Positions 37,387 through 46,283 of a DNA stretch of 64,000 bases are shown here, one piece after another. The position numbers were made by a program, and so were the translations under genes. The notes beneath the pieces are model-generated. The model was not told the DNA's origin. It worked only from the letters and a program-made list of their open reading frames with translations, and did no database searches. The first letter of the stretch is position 1. Every line of letters starts with the position of its first letter. Source of the DNA: Microcoleus sp. FACHB-DQ6 (GTDB taxonomy: Bacteria; Cyanobacteriota; Cyanobacteriia; Cyanobacteriales; Microcoleaceae); NCBI GenBank assembly GCA_014695175.1, contig JACJNV010000121.1, forward strand, positions 27,648 through 91,647. The letters run 5' to 3'.

Positions 37387-37609
37387 GTTCACCTTTGGCA
37401 AACTCGAAATTATTTTGGGGAATTTGGGAGATTGTCAATCAGTTGGAAATTGAGTCTTTGAATTAAGGATAGACTATGGCTCTGGTTTCCGAATTTATTT
37501 GGGAAAAATAGGAATGACAATTGTGATTCTCATCTGCGGAGGCGATAAAAGCACTCAAGACAGAGATATCCGCCAAGCTAAAGAATACTGGACAGATTAT
37601 AGGAGTTAA
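37387..37609 (+). pseudogene. Decayed HigB/RelE-type toxin gene
   Basis: One reading frame from about 37387 to the TAA at 37607-37609 encodes FGKLEIILGNLGDCQSVGN, then a TGA at 37451-37453, then VFELRIDYGSGFRIYLGK...CGGDKSTQDRDIRQAKEYWTDYRS. The second part is the characteristic C-terminal two thirds of phage-derived HigB/Gp49-like RelE-superfamily toxins. Intact relatives carry a glycine codon where TGA stands, so a nonsense change is likely, and the N-terminal catalytic-helix region is mostly missing. The intact antitoxin gene starts 5 bases downstream. Confidence 0.8.
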
Positions 37610-37613
37610 GACA

Positions 37614-37841
37614 ATGCCTAAAAGCCTACCTTATCATCTATTTTTGATTGAATATCTCAGAAAAAAGCCCGAACTAGCAGCAGCCTATATAACGGCGACA
37701 TTAGAGGAGGAAGAGCCGGAACCTGAACTGCTAAAACGAGCTATCAGCGAGGTAGCAGAAGCTTTCGGTCAACCAAAAATGACTCCCGAACAATATAAAT
37801 TGCACTTAAAAAAACTGGATGAATTGCTGTCGCAGCAATGA
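37614..37841 (+). CDS. Antitoxin-like protein partner of the decayed HigB-type toxin
   Basis: A 75-residue protein in the position of the antitoxin of this toxin-antitoxin type. It begins MPKSLPYHLFLIEYLRKKPELAAAYITATLEEEEPEPELLKRAI, the usual N-terminal segment of addiction-module antidote proteins linked to HigB-like toxins, and has a helical C-terminus. It appears shorter than XRE-type partners; a full helix-turn-helix is not obvious. It starts 5 bases after the toxin stop, the usual coupled order. With the toxin broken, its present function is uncertain. Confidence 0.75.
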   Translation: MPKSLPYHLFLIEYLRKKPELAAAYITATLEEEEPEPELLKRAISEVAEAFGQPKMTPEQYKLHLKKLDELLSQQ

Positions 37842-37979
37842 AGTGATGCGATTTATAATCGGGGAACTTGGCTGAATGCTTTGGGATTGAAACTAACAGT
37901 TGCTGTTTGTACTGATACAGAGGATAATACTGCAAATGCTGAAACGCGATCGCACTTAACTGTCTAGCCCAACGATACA

Positions 37980-38441
37980 ATGCCTAATTTTAAATATTCG
38001 TCGCTGATTAATGCCACTGTTGAAGCAGTCTGGAACTTTCACGAAAGACCGGATATTCTGCAACTTTTGACTCCGCCTTGGCAACCGGTGAAAATCATTC
38101 GCCGCGAAGGGGGACTCGATGTGGGTGCTGTATCAGAATTTCGCCTGTTATTGGGGCCGATTCCTGTAAAATGGGTGGCGACTCACACTGAGTGCGAACA
38201 ATATCGCTTGTTTGTTGATGAACAAACTGAGGGGCCGATGGCAGGTTGGACTCACCGACACGAGTTTACCGCAGAAAATGGCAAGACTAGATTGACAGAT
38301 GCGATCGCATTTTCGATACCGGGCGGCCCGATTGTGGATTTATTGTTAGGTTGGTGGGTGGAAATGCGGTTAACAGATATGTTTCGCTACCGCCACGAAG
38401 TCACAAAAAGAGAGTGCGAGAAAGATGCAAACAACGGCTGA
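37980..38441 (+). CDS. SRPBCC (polyketide cyclase/START-like) family protein
   Basis: A 153-residue helix-grip-fold protein recognised by FKYSSLINATVEAVWNFHERPDILQLLTPPWQPVKI at the start and the later GWTHRHEFTAENGKTRLTDAIAFSIPGG. The fold binds hydrophobic ligands; no ligand is indicated. The last 17 bases overlap the start of the CPXCG gene in a different frame, so the two may be translationally coupled. Confidence 0.82.
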   Translation: MPNFKYSSLINATVEAVWNFHERPDILQLLTPPWQPVKIIRREGGLDVGAVSEFRLLLGPIPVKWVATHTECEQYRLFVDEQTEGPMAGWTHRHEFTAENGKTRLTDAIAFSIPGGPIVDLLLGWWVEMRLTDMFRYRHEVTKRECEKDANNG

Positions 38442-38613
38442 ATATTACTGTGCTTTCTGCGGCGAACCGAGTACAACTTTTGTTGATATCAGCGCAGGTA
38501 TGGAGCAATCTTATATCGAAGATTGTCAGGTTTGCTGTCGCCCGAATGTTCTTTATGTCCGAATAGATGAAGATACTCTCGATATTGAAATAGATACTGA
38601 CTATCAAGAATAA
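38425..38613 (+). CDS. CPXCG motif-containing small protein
   Basis: A 62-residue Cys-rich protein of the CPXCG family: YYCAFCGEPSTTFVDISAG with CxxC at residues 9-12 and a second CxxCC at about 34-38 (EDCQVCCRPNVLYV). The paired cysteines probably bind zinc. The function is unknown. It overlaps the preceding SRPBCC gene by 17 bases. Confidence 0.85.
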   Translation: MQTTAEYYCAFCGEPSTTFVDISAGMEQSYIEDCQVCCRPNVLYVRIDEDTLDIEIDTDYQE

Positions 38614-38641
38614 GCGACTATAAAAATGTATGAATTGGATT

Positions 38642-39370
38642 TCAAGCTGACTTGGTATAATTCATAAATTTTGAAGCTGCTGCTTCGACAAAAGCCCGAA
38701 AAATTCCGCAGTGGGCGAGACTTTTGGGCGACAGTTCTGGATGCCACTGAACTGCTACCATCCAAGGGTGATATTTGTACTCCATTGCTTCTATCAAACC
38801 GTCAGGTGCTCTGGCTACAATTTGCCAACCGGGAATCATTGTTTGCACGGCTTGATGGTGCCAAGAAACAACTTTTGTTGCAGTTGTTCCCATGATTTTT
38901 GCTAGCCTGCTGTCTGGCTCAATTTTAATGATATGCTCGATCGGGCAAATCGGGTTTTCTTGTCGGTGATTAATCTCGTCTCCGTAAGCATCCGGTACGT
39001 GAACGACCAAATTGCCCCCGCTAGCTACGTTTAGGATTTGCATTCCCCGGCAAATCCCCAACACAGGTATGTCAGCCCTCAAAGCTAGCTTTGCTAAGTT
39101 TAATTCAAAATTGTCGCGTTCTGCATTAACCGAGTAAACTGTGCGATCGACATAACCGCCATAAAGTTCTGGGTTAATATCTCCGCCCCCCGAAAAAATC
39201 AAACCGTCTACTGCATCAAAAATACTAGCCGGATCTAATTGATTGGGCGGCAGCAAAATCGGAATGCCACCAGCCGCCTGAACTGCATCAATATAAGCTC
39301 CATTTAAGCGATATTCGCCTGCTGAACAGCGGTTGTATGTTGTGATGCCAACGATAGGAAATTTTTTCAT
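38642..39370 (-). CDS. Gamma-glutamyl-gamma-aminobutyrate hydrolase family (class I glutamine amidotransferase-like)
   Basis: A 242-residue enzyme of the PuuD-like GATase1 group that hydrolyses gamma-glutamyl amides. The N-terminus MKKFPIVGITTYNR, the oxyanion segment FSGGGDINPELYGG, the nucleophile Cys107 in LGICRGMQILNVASGG, and the His/Glu of VAVQWHPEL form the expected active site. In bacteria this type works in putrescine or polyamine degradation, but no polyamine genes are adjacent here. It is monocistronic, with a MITE-like repeat upstream. Confidence 0.88.
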   Translation of the reverse strand: MKKFPIVGITTYNRCSAGEYRLNGAYIDAVQAAGGIPILLPPNQLDPASIFDAVDGLIFSGGGDINPELYGGYVDRTVYSVNAERDNFELNLAKLALRADIPVLGICRGMQILNVASGGNLVVHVPDAYGDEINHRQENPICPIEHIIKIEPDSRLAKIMGTTATKVVSWHHQAVQTMIPGWQIVARAPDGLIEAMEYKYHPWMVAVQWHPELSPKSLAHCGIFRAFVEAAASKFMNYTKSA

Positions 39371-39565
39371 TTGCTAGAGACTGGGAGATAATTATTTAGA
39401 TTAATACTCAGATTTGGCACTATTTGTAATCAGTGTTTCCTGGGGGGGCTAGAAGCCCACCCCACAATAAAACTTACTTACTTATTGTGAAACAGGCATC
39501 TTGCCTGCTTCTTGCCGGATTTCTTGTGATTCCTAGATTAAACTGAGCATTCCCTGCGCTGCTGT

Positions 39566-40228
39566 CTAATTTGTAACAGTTTCAGTATTAGTTTCCGGCA
39601 GCGGTTTGCGCGTGCACAGATAAGCCAGCGGCCCGAACAGCGGCACTAATGTCACTGCCCAAAATGCTGCGACATTCTGCATTCCTCGGCGCGCCATGTC
39701 GTCTGCCAATAAGGCAGGAAATAGCAGGCAAAGCATACAAAAATCTAAACTCATTACGTGGATAAAACGGTTGGTTTGCCACTGTCCAATAAAATCAGAC
39801 CAATCGCCTTTTGTCAAGCCAAAGGCAACTAAAGCAGCAGCAGCTAATGTTAAGAAAATTCCCGTAAAGCGGGAGTCTAATATCTTTAAAAAGATATTTT
39901 TATGACCGGGAAATTCAGGATTCGGTTCGCGCAGGGCTAAATAAGGCAGCAAGGCAACGGCGCCGACGCCAAAGGATAAAGTGGCAAATAGCCATGCAGG
40001 TATTTTCTGCCCCCTGCCGTCAGCAAATAAGACGCAACTGTAGATGAGCGGCCAGACTCCCATGATGTTGAATAACGCTACAATTAAAGGGTTGATGTCT
40101 GCTATTTTGCCTGTGGAAATATTGGTAATTAGTGTGATGGTTTTTTCTGGGCTGTCGGGTGGTGCAAATACAAAGGCGTAGGTGAGAAATGCAATCCAAA
40201 TCAGCCAAAATCCAATTTTTCGGAACAT
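39566..40228 (-). CDS. Conserved membrane protein (DUF2834-like)
   Basis: A 220-residue membrane protein with about six hydrophobic segments (7-25, 45-65, 78-98, 118-140, 158-175, 188-205). The core ISTGKIADINPLIVALFNIMGVWPLIYSCVLFADGRGQKIPAWLFATLSFGVGA and the PNPEFPGHKNIFLKILDSRF loop are conserved in a cyanobacterial and chloroplast group that I associate with DUF2834-like proteins. The function is unknown. It is a single gene. Confidence 0.7.
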   Translation of the reverse strand: MFRKIGFWLIWIAFLTYAFVFAPPDSPEKTITLITNISTGKIADINPLIVALFNIMGVWPLIYSCVLFADGRGQKIPAWLFATLSFGVGAVALLPYLALREPNPEFPGHKNIFLKILDSRFTGIFLTLAAAALVAFGLTKGDWSDFIGQWQTNRFIHVMSLDFCMLCLLFPALLADDMARRGMQNVAAFWAVTLVPLFGPLAYLCTRKPLPETNTETVTN

Positions 40229-40345
40229 AGTTAGTTTTCTTTACTTCTAATATTACTATAGCAAGCTTAAAGGGTTTTTGAATAAGACTTTTTTTGTTTA
40301 CAGCAGAGGACGCAGAGGAGGAGAGGAGAATATCTGAATGTATTA

Positions 40346-41704
40346 TTATTTGGTATTGCGGGTTTTGGGCAGATTGCTAAATTTTTGCATAAATTGGCGA
40401 TCGATCCAATCTTTCCAATACCACAACAACCGTGATTCCCACATGAAATTGCCACGAGAGGCGATCGCCCTTTTATTCCCCGTACCGATTAAGCCTAAAT
40501 ATTGTTCCTGCGGTGCAAACGGTTTCAGCGGTTTTTCCAATAAAAACTGCTGCAAATTTTCAAACAGCGGTTTGCCCTGACGCACGGCAAACACGCCTGC
40601 TTTGGGACGGGGATAATTAACCATCGCAGCGATATCGCCAGCCGCAAATACGTTGGGGTGAGAAACGGATTGCAGGCAATCGTTGACTTGCATAAAGCCG
40701 TTTGAGTCGGCTGCTAAACCGGATTCTCTTATCCAATTTGCTGCCGATGCTTGTGTCACCCAAAAAATGCTATCGCACTCTAATTCTAAACCCGATTTAC
40801 AGGAAAGTTGGTAATCGGTATGGAATTGAGGATTGGTTTCCCTCTCAATCTTTTTTACAACACAGACTTTTTCCTTTAAATGCAATTGAATGCCACGACT
40901 AATCAGAATTTCTTTAAGGCGGCGGCGCACCCGCTGATTGTGTCCCTGCATCAATTCAGCACCGCTGTGAAACAAATGAATTTCTGATGAAAAATTTTCT
41001 AAATTTTCTTCCCTCTTCCTTCTTCCCTCTTCCTTCTTCCCTCTTCCTTCTTCCCTCTTCCTTTTTCCCTCTTCCTTCTTCCCTCTTCCTTCTTCCCTCT
41101 TCCTTCTTCCCTCTTCCTTCCCCAATCGATATTGCATATTTAATGCTAATTCTACGCCGCCTGCACCGCCGCCTACAATCGCTATCCGCAGCGGTTTTTC
41201 GGGATGGTTTTGTCTTTCGGAAATTACCTGATTCCAGCTAGCTAAAAACTCCGGTACGGGTTTAGCTGCAATTGCATATTCTGCAGCACCCGGTACAGAT
41301 AAAGTCGCAGGAGTGCTGCCGATATCCACAGAAAGCAAATCAAAATTAACCGGAGGACGAGTTTGACAAATAACTAAGTTTTTGTTAAAGTCGATCGCGA
41401 TCGCCCGATCGATTAATATTTGACACCTGGCAAATTCAGCGAGCGATCGCAAATCGATGTGACATTCATCATAATCGTAAAACCCGGCAACGTGCCCCGG
41501 CAGCATCCCCGAATAAGGCGCGTGCAGCACGTCGCTAATCAGAGTCAAACGCACTCCCGGCAGCGGTTTGATACCGAACATTTTTAATACGATAGCATGA
41601 CTGTGACCGCCGCCAATTAACACTAAATCTTTCACAATTACAGATGTTCGATCGAAATGTTCCAGCACCGATATTGTACAGCACTCGAACTGCTTGGGCC
41701 GCAC
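40346..41704 (-). CDS. FAD-dependent oxidoreductase, N-terminal half of SelD-type fusion
   Basis: A 452-residue pyridine-nucleotide-disulfide-type oxidoreductase. FAD binding is DLVLIGGGHSHAIVLKMFG near 25-43, then PYSGMLPGHVAGFYDYDECHIDLR, the NAD-binding IVGGGAGGVELALNMQ near 175, and FAAGDIAAM near 355. Sequence and order match the N-terminal half of the cyanobacterial bifunctional NADH dehydrogenase-like/selenide,water dikinase protein, but the kinase half is absent: the protein stops after FMQKFSNLPKTRNTK and no kinase gene follows. An array of Lys/Glu/Arg-rich 14-residue repeats (about 195-235) is inserted. The GTG at 41704 is uncertain; a GTG at 41635 (VKDLVLIGGG) is as likely. Confidence 0.85.
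   Translation of the reverse strand: MRPKQFECCTISVLEHFDRTSVIVKDLVLIGGGHSHAIVLKMFGIKPLPGVRLTLISDVLHAPYSGMLPGHVAGFYDYDECHIDLRSLAEFARCQILIDRAIAIDFNKNLVICQTRPPVNFDLLSVDIGSTPATLSVPGAAEYAIAAKPVPEFLASWNQVISERQNHPEKPLRIAIVGGGAGGVELALNMQYRLGKEEGRRKREEGRGKKEEGKRKREEGRGKKEEGRRKREENLENFSSEIHLFHSGAELMQGHNQRVRRRLKEILISRGIQLHLKEKVCVVKKIERETNPQFHTDYQLSCKSGLELECDSIFWVTQASAANWIRESGLAADSNGFMQVNDCLQSVSHPNVFAAGDIAAMVNYPRPKAGVFAVRQGKPLFENLQQFLLEKPLKPFAPQEQYLGLIGTGNKRAIASRGNFMWESRLLWYWKDWIDRQFMQKFSNLPKTRNTK
41008..41119 (-). repeat. In-frame 14-bp tandem array inside the oxidoreductase gene
   Basis: Eight copies of a 14-base unit (cttccctcttcctt on the plus strand, one copy with a single change) give 112 bases of pure pyrimidine on the plus strand. 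In the gene it encodes a 14-residue protein period, EEGRRKREEGRGK-like, because three 14-base units equal 42 bases. It lies where relatives have a short variable loop. Confidence 0.95.
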
Positions 41705-41945
41705 TATCCGGTAAGGAAAGCTTGCAGTGCGTAATTGATTTCCCAGCAGTTAGACAGAATGCTCTCACTTACCCTCTGTCTCAGAGATTATACTTAGCTC
41801 AGTTGCGATCGGATCACAGCAATCCACCCATTTTAGTTAACCGATTCCACATTCAGCGCAAAGGGCTGTAGACTGTAGAGCGAGCAAATTTTATCACCAA
41901 ATTATGCCGGGGTGTGTTTCGAGAGCTAACTCACCATTAAAAACT

Positions 41946-43253
41946 ATGACATTACGCATCATTCCGCGCAGTTGGCAGCGATCGATTAAAACTCTTTTAC
42001 CGCTTCTGTTTGCCCTCTCATTCATTATAGTATTGCTGGCGAACAACTTCATTCCGGCGATCGCCCAGCAACCCCGCCAGGAAATTCGCGGCGTTTGGAT
42101 GACTACAAACGACAAAGACATCCTCAGAGATCGTCGCAAACTAGGAGATGCTGTCAGCCAATTAAAGCGGTTAAATTTCAACACTATTTATCCTGTAGCC
42201 TGGAATTCTGGCTATGCAATGTATCCCAGCTATGTAGCGCAGCAAAGAGACATTCAACCCTTTGTTTACACAGGGTTAGACGGACAAGATATGCTCGCCG
42301 ATTTAATCGCTCAAGCTCACCGCCAAGGCCTGCTAGTAATTCCTTGGTTTGAGTTTGGTTTCATGGCTCCTCCCACATCAGAATTAGCCTCAAATCATCC
42401 CGATTGGCTGACACAAAAACAGGACGGCAGCCAAACATCAAACGACGCCGGCGGCGAAGTAGTTTGGCTCAATCCCTTTCATCCAGAAGTGCAGCAATTC
42501 ATTACCGAACTCGTACTAGAAATCACCACTAAATATAACGCAGACGGCATTCAATTTGACGATCACATGAGTTTGCCGTCGGAATTTGGATACGATGAGT
42601 ACACAGTTGCTTTGTATACCAAAGAAACAAAAAAAGCTCCGCCAAAAGATTTTCAAAATCCAGCATGGGTGCAGTGGCGAGCCAATAAAATCACCGCTTT
42701 TATGTCGCAGCTAAATCAAGCCGTCAAAGCAGTAAAACCCAATGCAATTTTCTCGATTTCTCCCAATTACTACGAGTTTGCTTACAAACATCACCTACAA
42801 GATTGGCTGACTTGGGTGCGTTTGGATATTGCCGACGAGCTAATCGTGCAAGTTTACCGTCCCAATCTAGAATCATTTGTGGGGAAGATTAACCGTCCAG
42901 AAATGCAAGAAGCACAGCAAAAGATTCCCACCGGAGTTGGGATTATGACAGGTTTGAGAAATAGCCCAGTACCGATTCAGCAAATTAAATCTCAGGTGCA
43001 AGCAGTCCAAGCATACGGCTTAGGCGTCGCTTTCTTCTACTACGAAAGCTTGTGGGAATATGCGCCCGAACCAATTGCCTATCGACTTTCTCAATTTAGT
43101 GCTTTCTTCCCGTCTTCTGCATTCCGAACAGCACTACAAATACCCAGACGCGCGGCTACTTTCCCTCCGCCTGCGCCACCAAAACCCGACCCCAAAGCTA
43201 AGCCAGAGCAACCTACCAAAAACAGCGCACCTTCGCCCTCGCCAACCACGTAA
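41946..43253 (+). CDS. GHL10-type glycosyl hydrolase family protein
   Basis: A 435-residue secreted protein of the DUF187/GHL10 group of family-10-like glycosyl hydrolases. A signal peptide (about 15-38: LLPLLFALSFIIVLLANNFI) precedes a TIM-barrel domain with REIRGVWMTTNDKDILRD, TIYPVAWNSGYAMYPS, GLLVIPWFEFGF, and YNADGIQFDDHM. The C-terminal tail (about 400-435) is Pro/Lys-rich. Substrates are unknown. The ATG at 41946 (MTLRIIPRSWQRS) gives a normal signal peptide; an upstream ATG at 41904 would add 14 residues. Confidence 0.85.
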   Translation: MTLRIIPRSWQRSIKTLLPLLFALSFIIVLLANNFIPAIAQQPRQEIRGVWMTTNDKDILRDRRKLGDAVSQLKRLNFNTIYPVAWNSGYAMYPSYVAQQRDIQPFVYTGLDGQDMLADLIAQAHRQGLLVIPWFEFGFMAPPTSELASNHPDWLTQKQDGSQTSNDAGGEVVWLNPFHPEVQQFITELVLEITTKYNADGIQFDDHMSLPSEFGYDEYTVALYTKETKKAPPKDFQNPAWVQWRANKITAFMSQLNQAVKAVKPNAIFSISPNYYEFAYKHHLQDWLTWVRLDIADELIVQVYRPNLESFVGKINRPEMQEAQQKIPTGVGIMTGLRNSPVPIQQIKSQVQAVQAYGLGVAFFYYESLWEYAPEPIAYRLSQFSAFFPSSAFRTALQIPRRAATFPPPAPPKPDPKAKPEQPTKNSAPSPSPTT

Positions 43254-43315
43254 AAGAATTAAAAAGTCATCACTCATTAGTCATTAGTTAGAAACCATTA
43301 ATTCGGAGGGGCGGG

Positions 43316-43430
43316 TTTTACAACAATAAGGCTCTGAGGGGCGGGCTAGGAGCAACGGCCCACAAAAAAATCCACTCTTTGTGGAACAGGCAAGATGCCT
43401 GTTCCACAAAGAGGTGTAAGATGTCAGTTT
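43316..43430. repeat. MITE-like element of the aacaggcaagatgcctgtt family
   Basis: Contains aggggcgggctaggagc...ggcccacaaaaaaatcc, then gtggaacaggcaagatgcctgttccac with a perfect palindromic centre. It belongs to the same family as 21254, 39437, 44459-44802, 53089 and 58995. Confidence 0.75.
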
Positions 43431-43462
43431 AACCGGACTTAATATAACAACCATCAATAAAA

Positions 43463-44443
43463 ATGCAAACAAAGCAAAAAATTTTACTGCCAAAAATGGG
43501 CTGCGGCACTTGGGCATGGGGCAACCGACTGCTTTGGGGCTACGATGAAAGTATGGACGAGCAATTGCAAGCCGCGTTCAATCTTTGTGTCAGCAGCGGT
43601 GTCACTTTATTCGATACCGGCGACTCTTACGGAACAGGGAAATTAAATGGACGCAGCGAGCAGCTTTTGGGGCAGTTTTCTCAACAATATCAAGGTGTCA
43701 ACAAAGACAGTATTTGTATTGCGACCAAACTAGCTGCTTATCCTTGGAGACTGACGCGACAATCAATGATATCGGCTTGCAAAGCCTCTGCTTCGCGCCT
43801 CGGAAAAAATGTAGATTTGGTGCAAATGCACTGGTCTACAGCCAATTACGCTCCTTGGCAAGAGGGGGCTCTTTTGGATGGTCTGGCTGACCTTTACGAG
43901 CAAGGATTGGTCAAGGGAGTGGGCTTGTCTAATTACGGGCCGAAACGGCTTAAATGGGTGTATCAAAGATTTAGCGATCGCCAAATTCCTATTGTTACTT
44001 TACAAGTGCAATATTCGCTACTTTCTACCTATCCCGTGACAGAACTCGGATTGAAAGATGTTTGCGATGAATTGGGGATAAAATTGATTGCTTACAGTCC
44101 TCTAGCCTTGGGTTTGCTGACGGGGAAATACTCGGAAAATGGCTCTCTTCCTAAAGGCATCCGAGGTTTGGCGTGCAAGCAGCTACTTCCGGGAATGCGA
44201 TCGCTTTTGGAGTGTTTGCGAGAAATAGCGGCCTTCAGAAACAAGAGTGTTTCGCAGGTAGCAATTAACTGGTGCATCTGCAAAGAAACTATTCCGATTC
44301 CGGGGGCGAAATCTGTGGAACAGGCGAGGGATAATATTGGTGCTTTGGCGTGGGAGTTAGATTCCGGGGAGATTGCCGAATTGGATAAGGCAGCGGCAAG
44401 TGTAGATAAAAAAATGGTGCAGAATATCTTTCAAACTCGGTAA
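43463..44443 (+). CDS. Aldo/keto reductase family protein
   Basis: A 326-residue NADPH-linked reductase with the (alpha/beta)8 barrel pattern: KMGCGTWAWGNRLLWGYD near the start, catalytic Asp and Tyr in LFDTGDSYGTGKLNGRSEQLLG, Lys in ATKLAAYPWR, His in VQMHWSTANY, and the NADPH-binding tail IPIPGAKSVEQARDN. The nearest resemblance is to plastid-type and cyanobacterial aldo/keto reductases; no pathway is implied by neighbours. It is followed by a triple tandem repeat block. Confidence 0.9.
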   Translation: MQTKQKILLPKMGCGTWAWGNRLLWGYDESMDEQLQAAFNLCVSSGVTLFDTGDSYGTGKLNGRSEQLLGQFSQQYQGVNKDSICIATKLAAYPWRLTRQSMISACKASASRLGKNVDLVQMHWSTANYAPWQEGALLDGLADLYEQGLVKGVGLSNYGPKRLKWVYQRFSDRQIPIVTLQVQYSLLSTYPVTELGLKDVCDELGIKLIAYSPLALGLLTGKYSENGSLPKGIRGLACKQLLPGMRSLLECLREIAAFRNKSVSQVAINWCICKETIPIPGAKSVEQARDNIGALAWELDSGEIAELDKAAASVDKKMVQNIFQTR

Positions 44444-44458
44444 TATGTGAGATGTTGC

Positions 44459-44802
44459 ACCATTCTCGTGAACAGGCAAGATGCCTGTTCCACAAGACAT
44501 GAATTTGCTTGTTCCACAAAAACTAAATTTTCTTGTGGGGTAGGCTTCTAGCCTGCCCGTACCATTCTCAGGAACAGGCAAGATGCCTGTTCCACAAGAC
44601 ATGAATTTGCTTGTTCCACAAAAACTAAATTTTCTTGTGGGGTGGGCTTCTAGCCCGCCCATAAAAGGCTTATGGAGAATGGTGCAAGATGTGAGATGTT
44701 GTACCATTCTCAGGAACAGGCAAGATGCCTGTTCCACAAGACATAAATTTGCTTGTTCTAGAAAAACTAAATTTTGTGGTGGGGTAGGCTTCTAGCCGGC
44801 CC
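44459..44802. repeat. Three consecutive ~100-bp copies of the aacaggcaagatgcctgtt element
   Basis: Copies at 44459-44560, 44561-44660 and 44703-44802 each run accattctc...aacaggcaagatgcctgttccacaag, then aatttgcttgtt, ending with cttgtgggg(t)aggcttctagcc. Copies 1 and 2 abut; copy 3 is separated by 42 bases. The block fills the gap between the aldo/keto reductase and the M20 amidohydrolase, and no gene lies in it. Confidence 0.9.
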
Positions 44803-44815
44803 CTGAAAACCTGAT

Positions 44816-46030
44816 TTACACCGCACAAAAATTTTCGACACACCGCACAAACATTTCTACACCCATCCCCAGCGCAGTTTCATCAAAATCAAAACGCGGG
44901 TGATGGTGCGGGTAAGCCAAGTTTTTCTCGGGATTTGCTGAACCTAAAAAGAAATAGCAACCGGGAACTTCTTGCAAAAAGAACGACATATCCTCGCCGC
45001 CCATTGTTTGACATTCGGGAACGATTCCTGCAGGAGTTTCGACAACTGATTCTGCCACGCCGCGCACCAATTCAGCTATTCTCGAATCATTAATAACTGG
45101 CGGATAAAGCGAACAATAATCTAATTGGTAATTTGCCCCGTGGCTTTGACAAATTCCGGCAATTACTTGCTCGATTCGCTTGGCAAAATAACCTTGATAT
45201 GCTGGGTTGAAATAGCGCACCGTGCCACCGATTTGAGCGGTGTCGGCAATGACGTTGTGGGTGTGGCCTGCGTGGAATTGGCCGACAGTTACTACCGCTG
45301 AGTCGATCGGGTCAATATTCCGCGCGACAATTGCCTGCAAAGCGCTGACAATTTGGGCTGTAACTACGATCGAGTCCACAGTCTGATGTGGCATTGCGCC
45401 GTGTCCACCTTTGCCAAAAATCGTGCAGTCAAAAACTTCCACAGCAGCCATCAGCGCGCCGCTGCGGACGCCTACAGTGCCTAAAGGTAGATTGTTCCAC
45501 AAATGCAAGCCCACGATCGCATCAACATCAGGATTCTTTAAAACTCCCGCTTCAATCATCGGTTTTGCCCCTCCTGGCCCTTCTTCGGCGGGCTGAAAGA
45601 TAAATTTTACTTTACCCGAAAAGCTGTGTTTGTGCTTTGCGAGATAACAGACAGTACCGAGGGCGATCGCAGTGTGGCCGTCGTGGCCGCAAGCGTGCAT
45701 AATTCCATCATGCTGCGATCGATAATCCACCTCATTTTCTTCTTGAATCGGCAAAGCATCCATATCCGCTCGAATTGCCAAAACCCGCCCCGGTTTGCCG
45801 CTGTCTATAGTTGCGACAATACCAGTTTTAGCAATATTAGTTTCATGATCTATTCCCCATTCCTGCAACTTTTGCGAGACAAACTGCGCCGTTAAATTTT
45901 CATCAAAACTCAACTCGGGTTTTTCGTGCAAGCGGCGCCGCCATTCGACTAGCTGAGGCTGCAAATTTCTAATCTCCAGCCGCAATTGAGATAAATCGAC
46001 AGAGGTTAAATTCGGTAAAGTTGAAACCAT
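44816..46030 (-). CDS. M20 family amidohydrolase
   Basis: A 404-residue metal-dependent amidase/peptidase. The metal-site signature DGIMHACGHDGHTAIALG near residue 100 is followed by FIFQPAEEGPGGAKPMIEAGVL with the catalytic Glu pair, and the dimerisation domain has FGKGGHGAMPHQTVDSIV. Near the end TMGGEDMSFF holds the last ligand. These patterns fit the IAA-amino-acid/N-acyl-amino-acid hydrolase branch of M20D; the natural substrate is unknown. It is monocistronic. Confidence 0.92.
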   Translation of the reverse strand: MVSTLPNLTSVDLSQLRLEIRNLQPQLVEWRRRLHEKPELSFDENLTAQFVSQKLQEWGIDHETNIAKTGIVATIDSGKPGRVLAIRADMDALPIQEENEVDYRSQHDGIMHACGHDGHTAIALGTVCYLAKHKHSFSGKVKFIFQPAEEGPGGAKPMIEAGVLKNPDVDAIVGLHLWNNLPLGTVGVRSGALMAAVEVFDCTIFGKGGHGAMPHQTVDSIVVTAQIVSALQAIVARNIDPIDSAVVTVGQFHAGHTHNVIADTAQIGGTVRYFNPAYQGYFAKRIEQVIAGICQSHGANYQLDYCSLYPPVINDSRIAELVRGVAESVVETPAGIVPECQTMGGEDMSFFLQEVPGCYFFLGSANPEKNLAYPHHHPRFDFDETALGMGVEMFVRCVENFCAV

Positions 46031-46283
46031 GTTTTCTTCTCCTTTTTTTTGATGATGTTTGAGATTTAATTACTTAATAAATGGTAATCACTAATTATAG
46101 CAACCCAGAATAAGTTGTGAAACTCTCTCTTCTCTTTCTCTGCGCTCTCTGCGCTCTCTGCGGTTAAAAGAAAATCTTCTTCAATCCTATCTGATTTGTG
46201 CAGGATATTTTTTTATCAACCGCAGAGGGCGCAGAGTACGCAGAGGAAGAGAAGAATGAGAAAGAGAGGTGTTGAGAATAGGG

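Noticed and set aside
44459..44802. CRISPR array reading of the triple repeat
   Set aside because: Units are about 100 bases and contiguous, with no short repeat-spacer alternation and no cas genes in the window.
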